The translations under genes were made by a program, and so were the position numbers. A DNA stretch of 64,000 bases, from assembly GCA_017546125.1 (NCBI GenBank), contig JAFYXO010000003.1:1-64000 (forward strand), in the 5' to 3' direction. The notes under the pieces are model-generated. The model did no database searches and had not been told where the DNA came from. It saw only the letters and a program-made list of their open reading frames with translations. This DNA comes from Bacteroidales bacterium. GTDB lineage: Bacteria > Bacteroidota > Bacteroidia > Bacteroidales > UBA932. Below, piece by piece: positions 1-7,327 of the stretch (position 1 is the stretch's first letter; each line of letters starts with the position of its first letter).

Positions 1-49
1 AGCCAACTTCAATGCGAAGTCTTACCTGAATCGAAAGTTTTGTTTTCAT
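1..49 (-). CDS. 5' end of an open frame running off the window; possible retron/DRT reverse transcriptase start
   Basis: An ATG at 49-47 opens a frame that reads MKTKLSIQVRLRIEVG and continues past the window edge. The other two minus-strand frames hit stops within this stretch. The ATG lies inside the distal arm of the 15-bp inverted repeat that closes the structured RNA at 46-229, the place where a retron reverse transcriptase gene would be expected to begin. Sixteen codons are too few to identify a family, so the link to reverse transcriptase is inference from position only. It could instead be a short leader frame or chance. Confidence 0.3.
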   Translation of the reverse strand, partial: MKTKLSIQVRLRIEVG

Positions 50-229
50 AATAAGCAGTTTTTTGACATTAGTGTCTTCAGTTAAAGTTCGTAAAACAAA
101 CTTCGGATTTCATATAGAGTACGCCCTCGGCTTTATTTCTAGGAGGGTATCTTAAAAGAAAAAGGCATCAGTGAGGGCTGATACCTAATTCTACTTTAAC
201 TTAGCCTTGCGGCTAACTGCTTATTATGA
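46..229 (-). ncRNA. Structured RNA bounded by a 15-bp inverted repeat, retron msr-msd-like
   Basis: Read on the minus strand, the RNA starts with TCATAATAAGCAGTT (229-215) and ends with its perfect complement (60-46), like the a1/a2 repeats of retrons. Directly after the first arm comes TTAGC, the context in which retrons such as Ec86 carry the branching guanosine (here G at 213). Between the arms I see: hairpin 216-201 (TTAGCC, GCAA tetraloop, GGCTAA); hairpin 185-164 (8-bp stem, 6-nt loop CCCTCA); CCCTC/GAGGG pairing 147-143 with 128-124; a 7-bp hairpin 103-85; a GACA/TGTC hairpin 76-65; and a long-range 8-bp pairing of 200-193 with 88-81 that competes with the 103-85 hairpin. A consensus promoter places the transcript start at the first arm. 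Against a classical retron, no single long msd hairpin is visible, and the putative branching G sits within a stem. A DRT-type RT-associated RNA is an alternative. Confidence 0.55.
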
Positions 230-231
230 TG

Positions 232-260
232 CAAAGATACTACATTTTTGTAATAATCAA
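232..260 (-). promoter_or_regulatory. Bacteroidetes-type promoter of the structured RNA
   Basis: On the minus strand a TTG (260-258) is followed by 18 nt and then TATCTTTG (239-232), a full match to the TAnnTTTG -7 element. The predicted start is about 226-229, which is the first base of the 15-bp repeat. The RNA therefore appears to have its own promoter, separate from the upstream mobilization gene. Confidence 0.65.
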
Positions 261-275
261 TACATCATCTTAAAT

Positions 276-303
276 TTTGTCTATATAATATGTTATAGAC
301 AAA
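276..303 (-). terminator. 10-bp palindrome between the relaxase gene and the RNA promoter
   Basis: TTTGTCTATA at 276-285 pairs perfectly with TATAGACAAA at 294-303 around an 8-nt loop. It lies just beyond the stop of the mob gene and just before the promoter of the structured RNA. It may end mob transcription, although the following U-run is poor, or act as an operator. Confidence 0.4.
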
Positions 304-337
304 TTAGTTATGTAATAGTTGAATAGGTTATTCCTAT

Positions 338-1501
338 CTATATTTTCTTCTTGTAACGGATACTATTTGTAAGATTACATAATCTATTCAATCCTTTTTC
401 TCCCAGTGCGTTTTTTATCGTTTCTTTAAGCGAATCAGGCATCAATACGTCAGGAACGATTTGGAATAAGAAAGATATTGTCTTTTCCAGTGCTTTCCTT
501 AATCGGATATTTAGTGATGAAAGTTCTGTCACCTTATTGGACATTGAGGCAATATCTCTTTTTATTGTGGCATTCTCCATTGTTAGTGTGGCTATTTTTA
601 CATCTTGGTCATCTATCTGTTCTTGTGCCAATTTTAACTTGGAGGAGGTAATACTTAAAGATTCTTCAAGTTGCTTTACCTTCGGAGAAACTCCCACACT
701 GTCAGCTACTCTATTGAGGACATTGGTTGTGGTTGATTTTATAGTTTCTACTACCTTCAACGCTGCAACCTCTTTTCTCAATGATGAGTTTTCCATTGTC
801 AAACTTTGATTCTCTATTTTTCTTTTTTCAAGATCCTGTTTAAGTTGGCTGAGCTCCTGTTGTAGTACTTCTGCTTTATAGCGTTGAGCTGTCAAGTGTA
901 TCTTATCACTTGATATTCCTCTGTCCAATCCGGTTGCCTGAGCTGCCAGATCTTGCATTTTTGACATATCAGATGGTGTAAGCTTTATGGTTTTACCATA
1001 ACTGTCAACTTTCTTTTTTAGAGGTTTCCCGTCGGGACCTTTAACGTTTTTTCCGTTCTTTTTAACAGTACGTTCTACAATTTTGTGCTCCTGGCTGGTT
1101 ATATCAAAGAGAATGTGTGCATGATAATTTGGTTTCCATTCTCCGGTTTTGGTATCATAGTGCCCTTCATCCCTATGTATGTAGTACTGAAATGGAGTAA
1201 TTCCCAATTCTTGTCTGCATAGCTCTCCGAAAGCTTCCACTTGCAGCATAGTTGTGTCATAATCTATGACCAGGACAGTTTCCTGTATGGGATTGGCAGA
1301 TGGCTGCAGTTTTTGCCCTGTAACTTGGTGATATACCTGTTGTATTTTTTCCATCCTTTCAGATATTGATTGCAGGATTTTCTGCTCATTCATATTGCTG
1401 AGTTCGCTCCTGACATAAGAGAGTTCTTTCTCTCTTTTGTTATGGATTTCACTTGATCCAAGTTTACAGGGGCACATGTGTGCTGATGTTGACTTTGTCA
1501 T
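338..1501 (-). CDS. MobV/Pre-family mobilization relaxase
   Basis: A 387-residue protein that would nick oriT and lead the single strand into a recipient cell. The N-terminal ~200 residues fit the Bacteroidetes MobV/Pre family: an early HNKREKEL segment, then HRDEGH (about residue 110) and an HAH-containing metal-binding stretch (NYHAHILFD). The C-terminal half is a long predicted coiled coil (roughly 205-345), as usual in this family. An alternative start exists at the second Met (residue 9). An oriT with MobV architecture lies 80-120 bp upstream, which supports the assignment. No coupling protein or mating-pair genes are visible, so transfer would depend on a helper element. Confidence 0.85.
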   Translation of the reverse strand: MTKSTSAHMCPCKLGSSEIHNKREKELSYVRSELSNMNEQKILQSISERMEKIQQVYHQVTGQKLQPSANPIQETVLVIDYDTTMLQVEAFGELCRQELGITPFQYYIHRDEGHYDTKTGEWKPNYHAHILFDITSQEHKIVERTVKKNGKNVKGPDGKPLKKKVDSYGKTIKLTPSDMSKMQDLAAQATGLDRGISSDKIHLTAQRYKAEVLQQELSQLKQDLEKRKIENQSLTMENSSLRKEVAALKVVETIKSTTTNVLNRVADSVGVSPKVKQLEESLSITSSKLKLAQEQIDDQDVKIATLTMENATIKRDIASMSNKVTELSSLNIRLRKALEKTISFLFQIVPDVLMPDSLKETIKNALGEKGLNRLCNLTNSIRYKKKI

Positions 1502-1582
1502 AGTGTGGCATTTTTATACAAACTCTCCCGGGGAGATGTTTGGCAATGAACAATAAGGTTGTGAATTGCGCCCTCCGAAGGA

Positions 1583-1619
1583 GCGCACACCCCTTTAGGG
1601 GTATAGTGCGCTACACCCC
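1583..1619 (+). other. Predicted oriT of MobV type
   Basis: Upstream of the relaxase gene lies a nested palindrome. ACCCC TTTA GGGGT (1589-1602) forms one hairpin. The same GGGGT then pairs with ACACCCC across TAGTGCG|CTA (1598-1619) to form the alternative hairpin. This mirrors the two mutually exclusive hairpins of the pMV158 MobV origin, whose nick is in TAGTGTG|TTA. The predicted nick is therefore between 1610 and 1611. An outer stem GCGCAC (1583-1588) / GTGCGC flanks the first hairpin. The nicked strand is inferred from motif orientation only. Confidence 0.75.
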
Positions 1620-1711
1620 CATTTACATAAGGGTTGGAATTAAACATCTACATCATAAAAAAAGAAAAAGATTGTCCAATAATGAATGGAGAGCAACAAA
1701 ATTTTATAATT

Positions 1712-1774
1712 GTGAAACTTTGAGACTTTGAGACTTTCAGAAAATTTCAAAGTGTCAAAGTCTCAAAGTCTCAC
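1712..1774. repeat. 26-bp inverted repeat built from direct GACTTTGA-type units
   Basis: The arms 1712-1737 and 1749-1774 are complementary at 24 of 26 positions around an 11-nt loop. Each arm is made of short direct repeats (GAGACTTT and variants, three per arm). It ends 6 bp before the stop codon of the DUF3987-type gene. It may be its terminator, but there is no U-run. The iterated units also resemble protein-binding iterons near the transfer or replication origin. Confidence 0.6.
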
Positions 1775-1780
1775 TTGATA

Positions 1781-3067
1781 TTATTTCTTTTCATATTTGC
1801 CATGAGATAATCTTCTAAAGAATAAATCATCTTCATCTCCTCTAATATGACGAAAAATTGTACTTCTGGATAACCCCAGTGTGTTACCAACAATAATAGC
1901 TTGTTCCCTGGTAAAGACAGTTGGCAGCATCTCTGACAGTTTGAGCAATTTTGTCAAATCTTCTCTAGATGAAAAATGAATCAGATCATAAACATTTTTT
2001 GCATTATAGTAGAAATATTCGGCCAGTTCTGTGGCCTTTATGACTGTGGTGCAATCAATTTTCCTATTGTCAGATTTTATTTTGTGCATAACATGTATAG
2101 GAATACAAAAGCGGAGTGCATAATCCTGAATTTTTCTAAATATGGCTATGTCATGTTCTTCTCCTTTATCAGTTATTTCGTTCTCCATATTATTCTGCCA
2201 TTGTTTTATAAGCTTCCATCCTGATTCATCAAAAGTGTACTCTAAAGCGTTATTTTCTTCTTCACTATGTAGTGATGAATTGAGTATTTCCATCAAAAAC
2301 TGATTCCATTTTTCTTGAGAGTTTGATGGCAGATCATCATCCTTCCATAATACAGCCTCGTCTTCAGATGAATTTTCTACAAATAGAATTCGGAATAAAA
2401 ATCCATTATCTGTTTTTTGTCCCTTAAAGCATTTTATTAGAACATTGGGTTGGATGGAGCCAATGACGCAAACAAAAGGATTGGGGACAGATAGTATATC
2501 ATCTTGAGTTTTCCTATTGACAACTATGGCATCGCCGCTGTACATACTCAACCATTGCTCTTCATCGCCACCCGTCTTATGATATCGGTTAAATGAATTG
2601 AACCATCCATTCAGTTCATCATAGTGGATACAAATGCCATGATGATTCATTAATAATACCTTCGTTATAGCTTCAATTGTAGAGTCTTTTACAATTATCT
2701 GCTTAGCTTTTGGCTTTGTCTTTCGTCCTGATATGGAATTTTCACGATATTCTTCCAATTCTTTTGCATATTTGGCTAATGTTTCATTATCCAACATTCT
2801 AAAAGGAGACAACGCATAATTTATAGGATGAGTTTTTACCGCACCAGGTTTACCCAATAGTGCCATGTATAAAATTGGCTTTACTTTCCATCCCTCTTTT
2901 ACTTTGAGATATCTGGAGTTGCCTATTGCAACAGACACCGCAAGAAAGAGGGAGGCCGCAATATAACTTACAGGGAAATTCAACTCATCAGAGGTGATTT
3001 CAATAATTTCCCTTATTTGCTGAGGGAATATGGCTAAAGGGAATTCTCTCAAATTCTTTCCAGACAT
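1781..3067 (-). CDS. DUF3987-family mobile-element ATPase/helicase-like protein
   Basis: A 428-residue protein of the type found in Bacteroidetes plasmids and mobilizable elements, where it is thought to serve replication. A Walker-A-like GKPGAVKT lies near residue 94, followed by a Walker-B-like region (HYDELNGW around residue 146). The C-terminus (about 385-428) looks like a helix-turn-helix with TREQAI and LSRSTIFRHI. Its ATG overlaps the stop codon of the upstream HTH gene by one base, so the two are translationally coupled. The family assignment comes from recognition of the N-terminal pattern; the exact enzymatic role is not established. Confidence 0.7.
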   Translation of the reverse strand: MSGKNLREFPLAIFPQQIREIIEITSDELNFPVSYIAASLFLAVSVAIGNSRYLKVKEGWKVKPILYMALLGKPGAVKTHPINYALSPFRMLDNETLAKYAKELEEYRENSISGRKTKPKAKQIIVKDSTIEAITKVLLMNHHGICIHYDELNGWFNSFNRYHKTGGDEEQWLSMYSGDAIVVNRKTQDDILSVPNPFVCVIGSIQPNVLIKCFKGQKTDNGFLFRILFVENSSEDEAVLWKDDDLPSNSQEKWNQFLMEILNSSLHSEEENNALEYTFDESGWKLIKQWQNNMENEITDKGEEHDIAIFRKIQDYALRFCIPIHVMHKIKSDNRKIDCTTVIKATELAEYFYYNAKNVYDLIHFSSREDLTKLLKLSEMLPTVFTREQAIIVGNTLGLSRSTIFRHIRGDEDDLFFRRLSHGKYEKK

Positions 3068-3372
3068 TACTTCTGTCTTTGTATTGTTTGATACTCACTC
3101 GCCAGTTGACGAGCCATTTCTGCATCAAAGACTATTTTTCTTCCCACATGTGAAATAATGGCTTTATCCAATATCCCTTTCTTCTTAAGTTCATATACGG
3201 TACTTTCACAGCATCCGATATATTCGCTCAGTGCTTGAATGCCGTATGCATACTTTGTTTGCGGAGTCTTAGGAGTTTGGGTATTGTTTGCATAATAATG
3301 CAGCTTTAGAAAATCTTCACCTGTCATTTGACAAATGAACATTGAAAGTAAGTTTGAGATGTTGCTATCCAT
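3067..3372 (-). CDS. DUF3853-like helix-turn-helix protein (excisionase-like)
   Basis: About 101 residues from the chosen ATG (MDSNISN...). A longer frame extends to 3471, but it would run through a promoter and a terminator-like hairpin, so I reject that start. The centre (YGIQALSEYIGCCESTVYELKKKGI) is a winged-helix/excisionase-type DNA-binding segment, followed by IDKAI-like and GRKIVFDAE motifs seen in DUF3853 proteins of Bacteroidales elements. It is coupled to the DUF3987-type gene and sits downstream of the integrase, which fits a small regulator of excision or replication. Confidence 0.65.
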   Translation of the reverse strand: MDSNISNLLSMFICQMTGEDFLKLHYYANNTQTPKTPQTKYAYGIQALSEYIGCCESTVYELKKKGILDKAIISHVGRKIVFDAEMARQLASEYQTIQRQK

Positions 3373-3397
3373 GATAAATGAATTAAAAGTTGTACGT

Positions 3398-3436
3398 AAA
3401 AAAACCATGGAATCCATTTTGTATGGCTTTCCATGG
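3398..3436 (-). terminator. Leader terminator/attenuator before the HTH gene
   Basis: On the minus strand CCATGGAA (3436-3429) pairs with TTCCATGG (3412-3405), with an inner CCAT/ATGG pairing, followed immediately by seven U residues (3404-3398). This is a complete intrinsic-terminator layout between a strong promoter (3471-3440) and the ATG at 3372. It suggests conditional readthrough into the HTH-DUF3987 operon, or a short leader RNA. Confidence 0.7.
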
Positions 3437-3439
3437 CTG

Positions 3440-3471
3440 CAAATGTATAATAGAGTGCTGCTTATAAACAA
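3440..3471 (-). promoter_or_regulatory. Promoter of the HTH/DUF3987 operon
   Basis: TTG (3471-3469), a 21-nt spacer, then TACATTTG (3447-3440), matching the Bacteroidetes -33/-7 consensus. The start would fall just before the terminator-like hairpin at 3436-3405. Confidence 0.7.
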
Positions 3472-3494
3472 CTGTTGCTAAGGCGAATAAATAG

Positions 3495-4625
3495 TTAAAA
3501 TGGTTTATCCGTTTTTTGCGGCATCTGATTTTTAAGCATAGTTCTTATTTCATTAACTATATCATCATAAACTTTTCCGTCAACAACGCTTTTACCTTGA
3601 GTAAAGGTACATATACTGCCATATTCTCCTATCAAAAGTTGGCCGTAATGCGTCTTTGATATGCGTGATTCTTTTATGATTTTATCGTTTGGTTTATTTA
3701 TTGCTTCAAAAATGGAGACTGCCTCTCCTGTGTTCAATAAACCTTTTTTTCGGATATATCTATCAATTATTATAAATGCATCCTCATTAAGAAACATATC
3801 TCTGAAACTATTATAGACCCCCAATGGCTTTCTGCCTGGATTAACCTTCACAATTTCTTCTACTGTTGGCGGATTAGTCTTATATGACTCCTGTATATAA
3901 TCTAAATACTTCCATAAAATTGCCGTCACAGCAGTGTGTAAATCTTCTTCTATCTCCTTTATATAACTTTGTAGTATATCGTACCGTTTTAGACGCAAGT
4001 CTTGATATTCAGTTTCTACATGAATATAGTGTTCATACTCTTTCCCCTCAGAAAAATTCTTGTATACCTCCATTAAGTTGACCTCATCTACACCATAGTG
4101 CTTTTTATATTCACTTAAAGGTTCAGATATTAACTGTTTTTCTTCCTCAGTAAGAAGATTATAACCATATCCAACTTTCCCTGTCTCTTTGTAGGCATTT
4201 ACAAGTTCTCTGGCGTATTGCCTTTCATCTAATATTGCGTTAACTGTTTTTTCAAATGATTTTTACCTTGAATGAATGCCTTCTTCCCGACAGACTATCT
4301 TATCAGCCGAATCACGTATCGCATAATCAGTAGTAAATTTTGCAACTTCCTCTCTATGAATATTAAACCATTCTATATACTTTTTTATTTCAGATATGAA
4401 AATGGCTAATGCATGGTCATATTTTTCCAAAGAAACAACTGTGCATTGAAGTTCTATAAAAAACAACTCAGGATCGATATGTTCAAGTTTATAAATTGCT
4501 CTAGCAGATTGTGATTGCTCTTTTAATAAATAATAATCAAGTCGCTCTTTGTCAAACTCTATTTTACCACACGATATGTTAAGAGCTTTTAATGCTCCTA
4601 TAACTGTAAAAAAAGTACGTATCAT
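3495..4625 (-). pseudogene. Unrecognised element gene split by one in-frame stop
   Basis: A 377-codon frame is continuous from 4625 to 3495 except for a single TAA at 4265-4263. The first part has 120 residues, ending IHSR. After the stop the same frame continues KSFEKTVNAIL through a further 256 codons, so the ATG at 4073 is internal rather than a true start. I do not recognise the family. The N-terminal part is helical, and the C-terminal part is rich in charged helices with a NPGRKPLGVYN segment. It lies between the integrase and the HTH gene, where Bacteroidetes elements often keep regulators. Either the gene is inactivated by a point mutation (CAA to TAA is one change), or the two parts are expressed separately, or the stop is read through. 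Confidence 0.65.
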
Positions 4626-4636
4626 ATTACTAACTT

Positions 4637-5995
4637 TTAATCCAAAAAATTCATTTTAGCCATTTCACTGGCTTTAATACTGTCAACAATATCAATATAT
4701 GGTTTCATAGCCTTATAATCACTGTGTCCTGTCCACTTCATAACTACATTAGGAGCAATACCTCTTGATAAAGCATTTACTATAAAAGTTCTTCTTCCAG
4801 TATGTGTCCCTATCAGCTCATACTTAGGCCTTACCTCATCAATCCTTTGATTCCCTTTATAATTTGTCAATCTTATAGGTTCATCAATTTGGGCCAACTT
4901 ACAGAGCTCTTTAAGGTAGAAATTCATTGTCTGGTTGCTTATAACCGGAAGAGCTTTATCGTTTTCTAGTGGGATATCTTTGTATTTATTGATAATCCGT
5001 TCTGTTTCATTATTGAACTCTATTGTAAGTGAATCTGCGGTCTTAACCGTCGTGATGACTATTTTTCCCTCTTTTACATCTGATTTTTTTAGGTTATATA
5101 CATCAGAATACCTTATACCAGAAAAACAACAGAACATAAAGACATCCCGTATTCTTTCAAGATACTGTTTCTCTTGAGATATATTGAGGTCCCTAATTTT
5201 CTTGAGTTCCTCCTTAGTCAGATAAATTACAGTCTTTTGAGTAGTCTTAAGAGTTACCTTAAACGTTTGATATGCCTGATTGGTATTATATCCTTTGATA
5301 GTAGCCCATTTCAAAAACCATTTCAAATAACTCAACTTCTTATCTATGGTTGAATTTTTCAGTCCTACTCTTTCTCCTTTCTTTTTACCTGTTTCATCTT
5401 CTCCACTCTTAGGAGGTGCTATTTTTTTCTTATCCCTTAAATAACACACAAACTTTGTCAATCCTACTTCTGTAAGATCCTCAAATGAAAGTAGTTTGTT
5501 GAATTGCTTCAAATCAGACCGTAATGCAGCAAACTTCTCATATGTAGCCTTTGTCCATGCATTCTTTACACCATTTTCTTCCTCAAATTCATCAAATACT
5601 TCCCAAAAAGTTTTTGGCTTAACTATTTCCTCAACAACCTCTTCTTTAATTTCAGGGCGATATTTTCCAATAAGCTGGTCGTCTACTCGTTCTTTTAGCT
5701 CCTGCTGTGTGGGAATACGGTTATTAACTTCAAAATATTTGAAACAATCGTCCAAGATTTTGACAATCTTCTCCAACTCTTTATTTTGCTCACTAGCTTT
5801 AGCCCCTTTAACGCTGATATAACCTTTTTTTACTACTTGCAGGTTTGGATCCCACGCATCTTCAGTCAAAACGTTACAGCCAGTAGAAAAATCAACCCGG
5901 TTACCAGGATAGGCAACTCTTATACGAATAAGAAAGTAATCTTTCTTCTTTCCGTATGGTTTTAGTGAGAAATGGTATTTGCGTTTTATCTCCAT
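4637..5995 (-). CDS. Tyrosine recombinase (integrase) of the mobilizable element
   Basis: Site-specific recombinase for integration and excision. The ATG at 5995 (MEIKRKYHF) is preferred because family members start close to this arm-binding domain; a longer frame begins at 6034. Domain order is N-terminal arm-type DNA-binding domain (to about residue 110), SAM-like core-binding domain (about 145-260) and catalytic domain (about 280-450). Catalytic residues are visible: Arg in SGIRYSDVY, the HTGRR box (HxxR), GHSD, and the Tyr nucleophile in KPYIDI near the C-terminus. It is the outermost gene on the right, so the right attachment site should lie in about 6000-6140. The left end is outside the window, so no direct repeat can be checked. 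Confidence 0.93.
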   Translation of the reverse strand: MEIKRKYHFSLKPYGKKKDYFLIRIRVAYPGNRVDFSTGCNVLTEDAWDPNLQVVKKGYISVKGAKASEQNKELEKIVKILDDCFKYFEVNNRIPTQQELKERVDDQLIGKYRPEIKEEVVEEIVKPKTFWEVFDEFEEENGVKNAWTKATYEKFAALRSDLKQFNKLLSFEDLTEVGLTKFVCYLRDKKKIAPPKSGEDETGKKKGERVGLKNSTIDKKLSYLKWFLKWATIKGYNTNQAYQTFKVTLKTTQKTVIYLTKEELKKIRDLNISQEKQYLERIRDVFMFCCFSGIRYSDVYNLKKSDVKEGKIVITTVKTADSLTIEFNNETERIINKYKDIPLENDKALPVISNQTMNFYLKELCKLAQIDEPIRLTNYKGNQRIDEVRPKYELIGTHTGRRTFIVNALSRGIAPNVVMKWTGHSDYKAMKPYIDIVDSIKASEMAKMNFLD

Positions 5996-6146
5996 TGTTG
6001 AACCTTTTATAAAAGTTCCCCAAAAGTACCCCAAATTTATGACTATTCAAATACCTATATACGAAAATATATATTGATTTTCAATATATTCTGGAGGCTA
6101 TTGGATACTATATTATAATCCCCCTCTCACCGCAATAGTGAAAAAA

Positions 6147-6176
6147 GCCTCCAAGCGTTGCTTGGAGGCTTTTTTT
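6147..6176 (+). terminator. Intrinsic terminator (bidirectional)
   Basis: GCCTCCAAGC, loop GTT, GCTTGGAGGC, then T7; the stem is preceded by A6, so it would work both ways. It lies just beyond the integrase end of the element. No plus-strand gene precedes it in the window, so it may be the terminator of the gene interrupted or displaced by the element. Confidence 0.85.
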
Positions 6177-6237
6177 GTACCCGGCTGACCGTTGCAAGCT
6201 TGCTTGCATAAGGGAAGACGTGGTACAAAAAAAACAA

Positions 6238-6267
6238 AGAGTGCTGCAAGCACTCTTGACTTTTTTT
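6238..6267 (+). terminator. Second intrinsic terminator-like hairpin
   Basis: AGAGTGCT, loop GCA, AGCACTCT (6238-6256), a 4-nt gap and T7 (6261-6267), preceded by an A-rich run. It stands in tandem with the terminator 60 bp upstream. Confidence 0.7.
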
Positions 6268-6660
6268 CAATTGTTGCAAGGGCCCCCGCGGCAGCGGAGT
6301 GGGGAATGCACAGCACGCAGGGCGAGCAAAATCCCCTGGCGAAGTGGGGAATGCCGGAGGCCAAATCCCCCCCCCGGCGAGGAGGGCGGGGAATGCCGGA
6401 GCCTCAATCCACCATAAGAGTGGATGCACAGCACGCAGTGCGAGCAAATCACCCCTCTCCCCAAGCCAGTGGCGCAGCAAAACCCCTCCACAGCACCCTC
6501 CAGCCCATATCATTTGCACCACCCGTAGAGAAACCTTACGAGTGGCGCAACCAACGCTATCCACAGGGGCCTACAGCCTGCATTCCCTGCGCAACTGTCT
6601 TGGCGCAAATTTTTCCAGAAAAGACAAAAAACAAGCCCCCAATCCCATCCCGGGACGGCG
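6268..6660. repeat. GC-rich gap with degenerate direct repeats, no credible gene
   Basis: This stretch is clearly richer in G+C than its surroundings. It carries imperfect direct repeats: GCACAGCACGCAGNGCGAGC at about 6308 and 6427, and GGGGAATGCCGGAG at about 6346 and 6389, with a shorter copy (GGGGAATGC) at 6302. Several overlapping open frames on both strands are low-complexity, have no recognisable domain, and contradict one another. It looks like decayed or repetitive intergenic DNA next to the element boundary. From 6661 to 6832 the sequence returns to AT-rich; I see no clear promoter consensus there. Confidence 0.5.
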
Positions 6661-6832
6661 GGGCCTGCCCGACTTAACCTAACTTAAAAAACTATTTCAC
6701 TTATGTAAACAAGTGTCCCAGCCAAAAGATTAGGTATTTCATTTGAATTTATAATTATTTTTGTCCAAATTGCTGTAGTTTTTTGGAGGGTTTGTTGTTT
6801 AACGTAAAAAACAAATCCACACAACCTGATTT

Positions 6833-7306
6833 ATGGAAAACAACGAGAGAGAATTTGCGCGAATTGTGCGGGAGAACAAAAGGAGGATCTACACGGTCTG
6901 CTATATGTTCTCCAAGGATACGGAGCAGGTGAATGATTTGTTCCAGGATATACTTATAAATATATGGAACGGCCTCAAGTCTTTTGAGGGGGAGAAACAC
7001 CTGAGCACCTGGATATGGAAGGTGAGCCTGAATACCTGTATCAATTACACAAAAAAGAAGAAAAAGGAGATTCCAACCTTGCCGTTGGATGTAAGTTTCA
7101 ATCTGTATGAGGATACCGATGATGATTCATTACAGATAAAACAGCTCTACAACAGAATCAACAAACTGGGATTCATTGACAGGAGCATCATCCTCATGTG
7201 GCTGGAGAACATGAGTTATGAAGAGATTGGTGCAATCCTGGGAATAACAGCAAACAATGTTTCCGTAAAGCTGGTGAGGATAAGGGAGAAACTTAAACAG
7301 ATGTAG
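6833..7306 (+). CDS. ECF-type RNA polymerase sigma factor
   Basis: A 157-residue sigma-70 family protein. Region 2 covers about residues 10-75 (DLFQDILINIWNGL and STWIWKVSLN). A short acidic linker follows, then region 4 at about 105-157 with the HTH (MSYEEIGAILGITANNVSVK). It heads a compact plus-strand operon with a four-helix membrane protein (21-bp gap) and a TraB/GumN protein (9-bp gap). The membrane protein may act as its regulator, which is inference from position. The signal sensed cannot be read from the sequence. Confidence 0.9.
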   Translation: MENNEREFARIVRENKRRIYTVCYMFSKDTEQVNDLFQDILINIWNGLKSFEGEKHLSTWIWKVSLNTCINYTKKKKKEIPTLPLDVSFNLYEDTDDDSLQIKQLYNRINKLGFIDRSIILMWLENMSYEEIGAILGITANNVSVKLVRIREKLKQM

Positions 7307-7327
7307 AACCTTCAAAAACAGAACAAG

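Noticed and set aside
46-229. tmRNA, 6S RNA or RNase P RNA as identity of the structured RNA
   Set aside because: There is no tRNA-like T-arm and no tag-peptide frame ending as in tmRNA. It is not the single long bulged hairpin of 6S RNA, and it is too short and lacks the core motifs of RNase P RNA.
1540-1731. Plus-strand 63-residue frame
   Set aside because: It runs through the oriT palindromes and has no recognisable protein features; it is a by-product of non-coding structure.
3373-3471. N-terminal extension of the HTH protein
   Set aside because: The extension would be encoded by the promoter and the terminator-like leader hairpin; the ATG at 3372 is a better start.
3495-4625. RteC regulator as identity of the split gene
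   Set aside because: Position in the element suggested it, but I could not see the RteC sequence pattern in either half.
6113-6682. Several overlapping frames of 74-161 codons on both strands
   Set aside because: Low-complexity, mutually overlapping, in GC-rich repeats that lack stops by composition; no domain or start signal.
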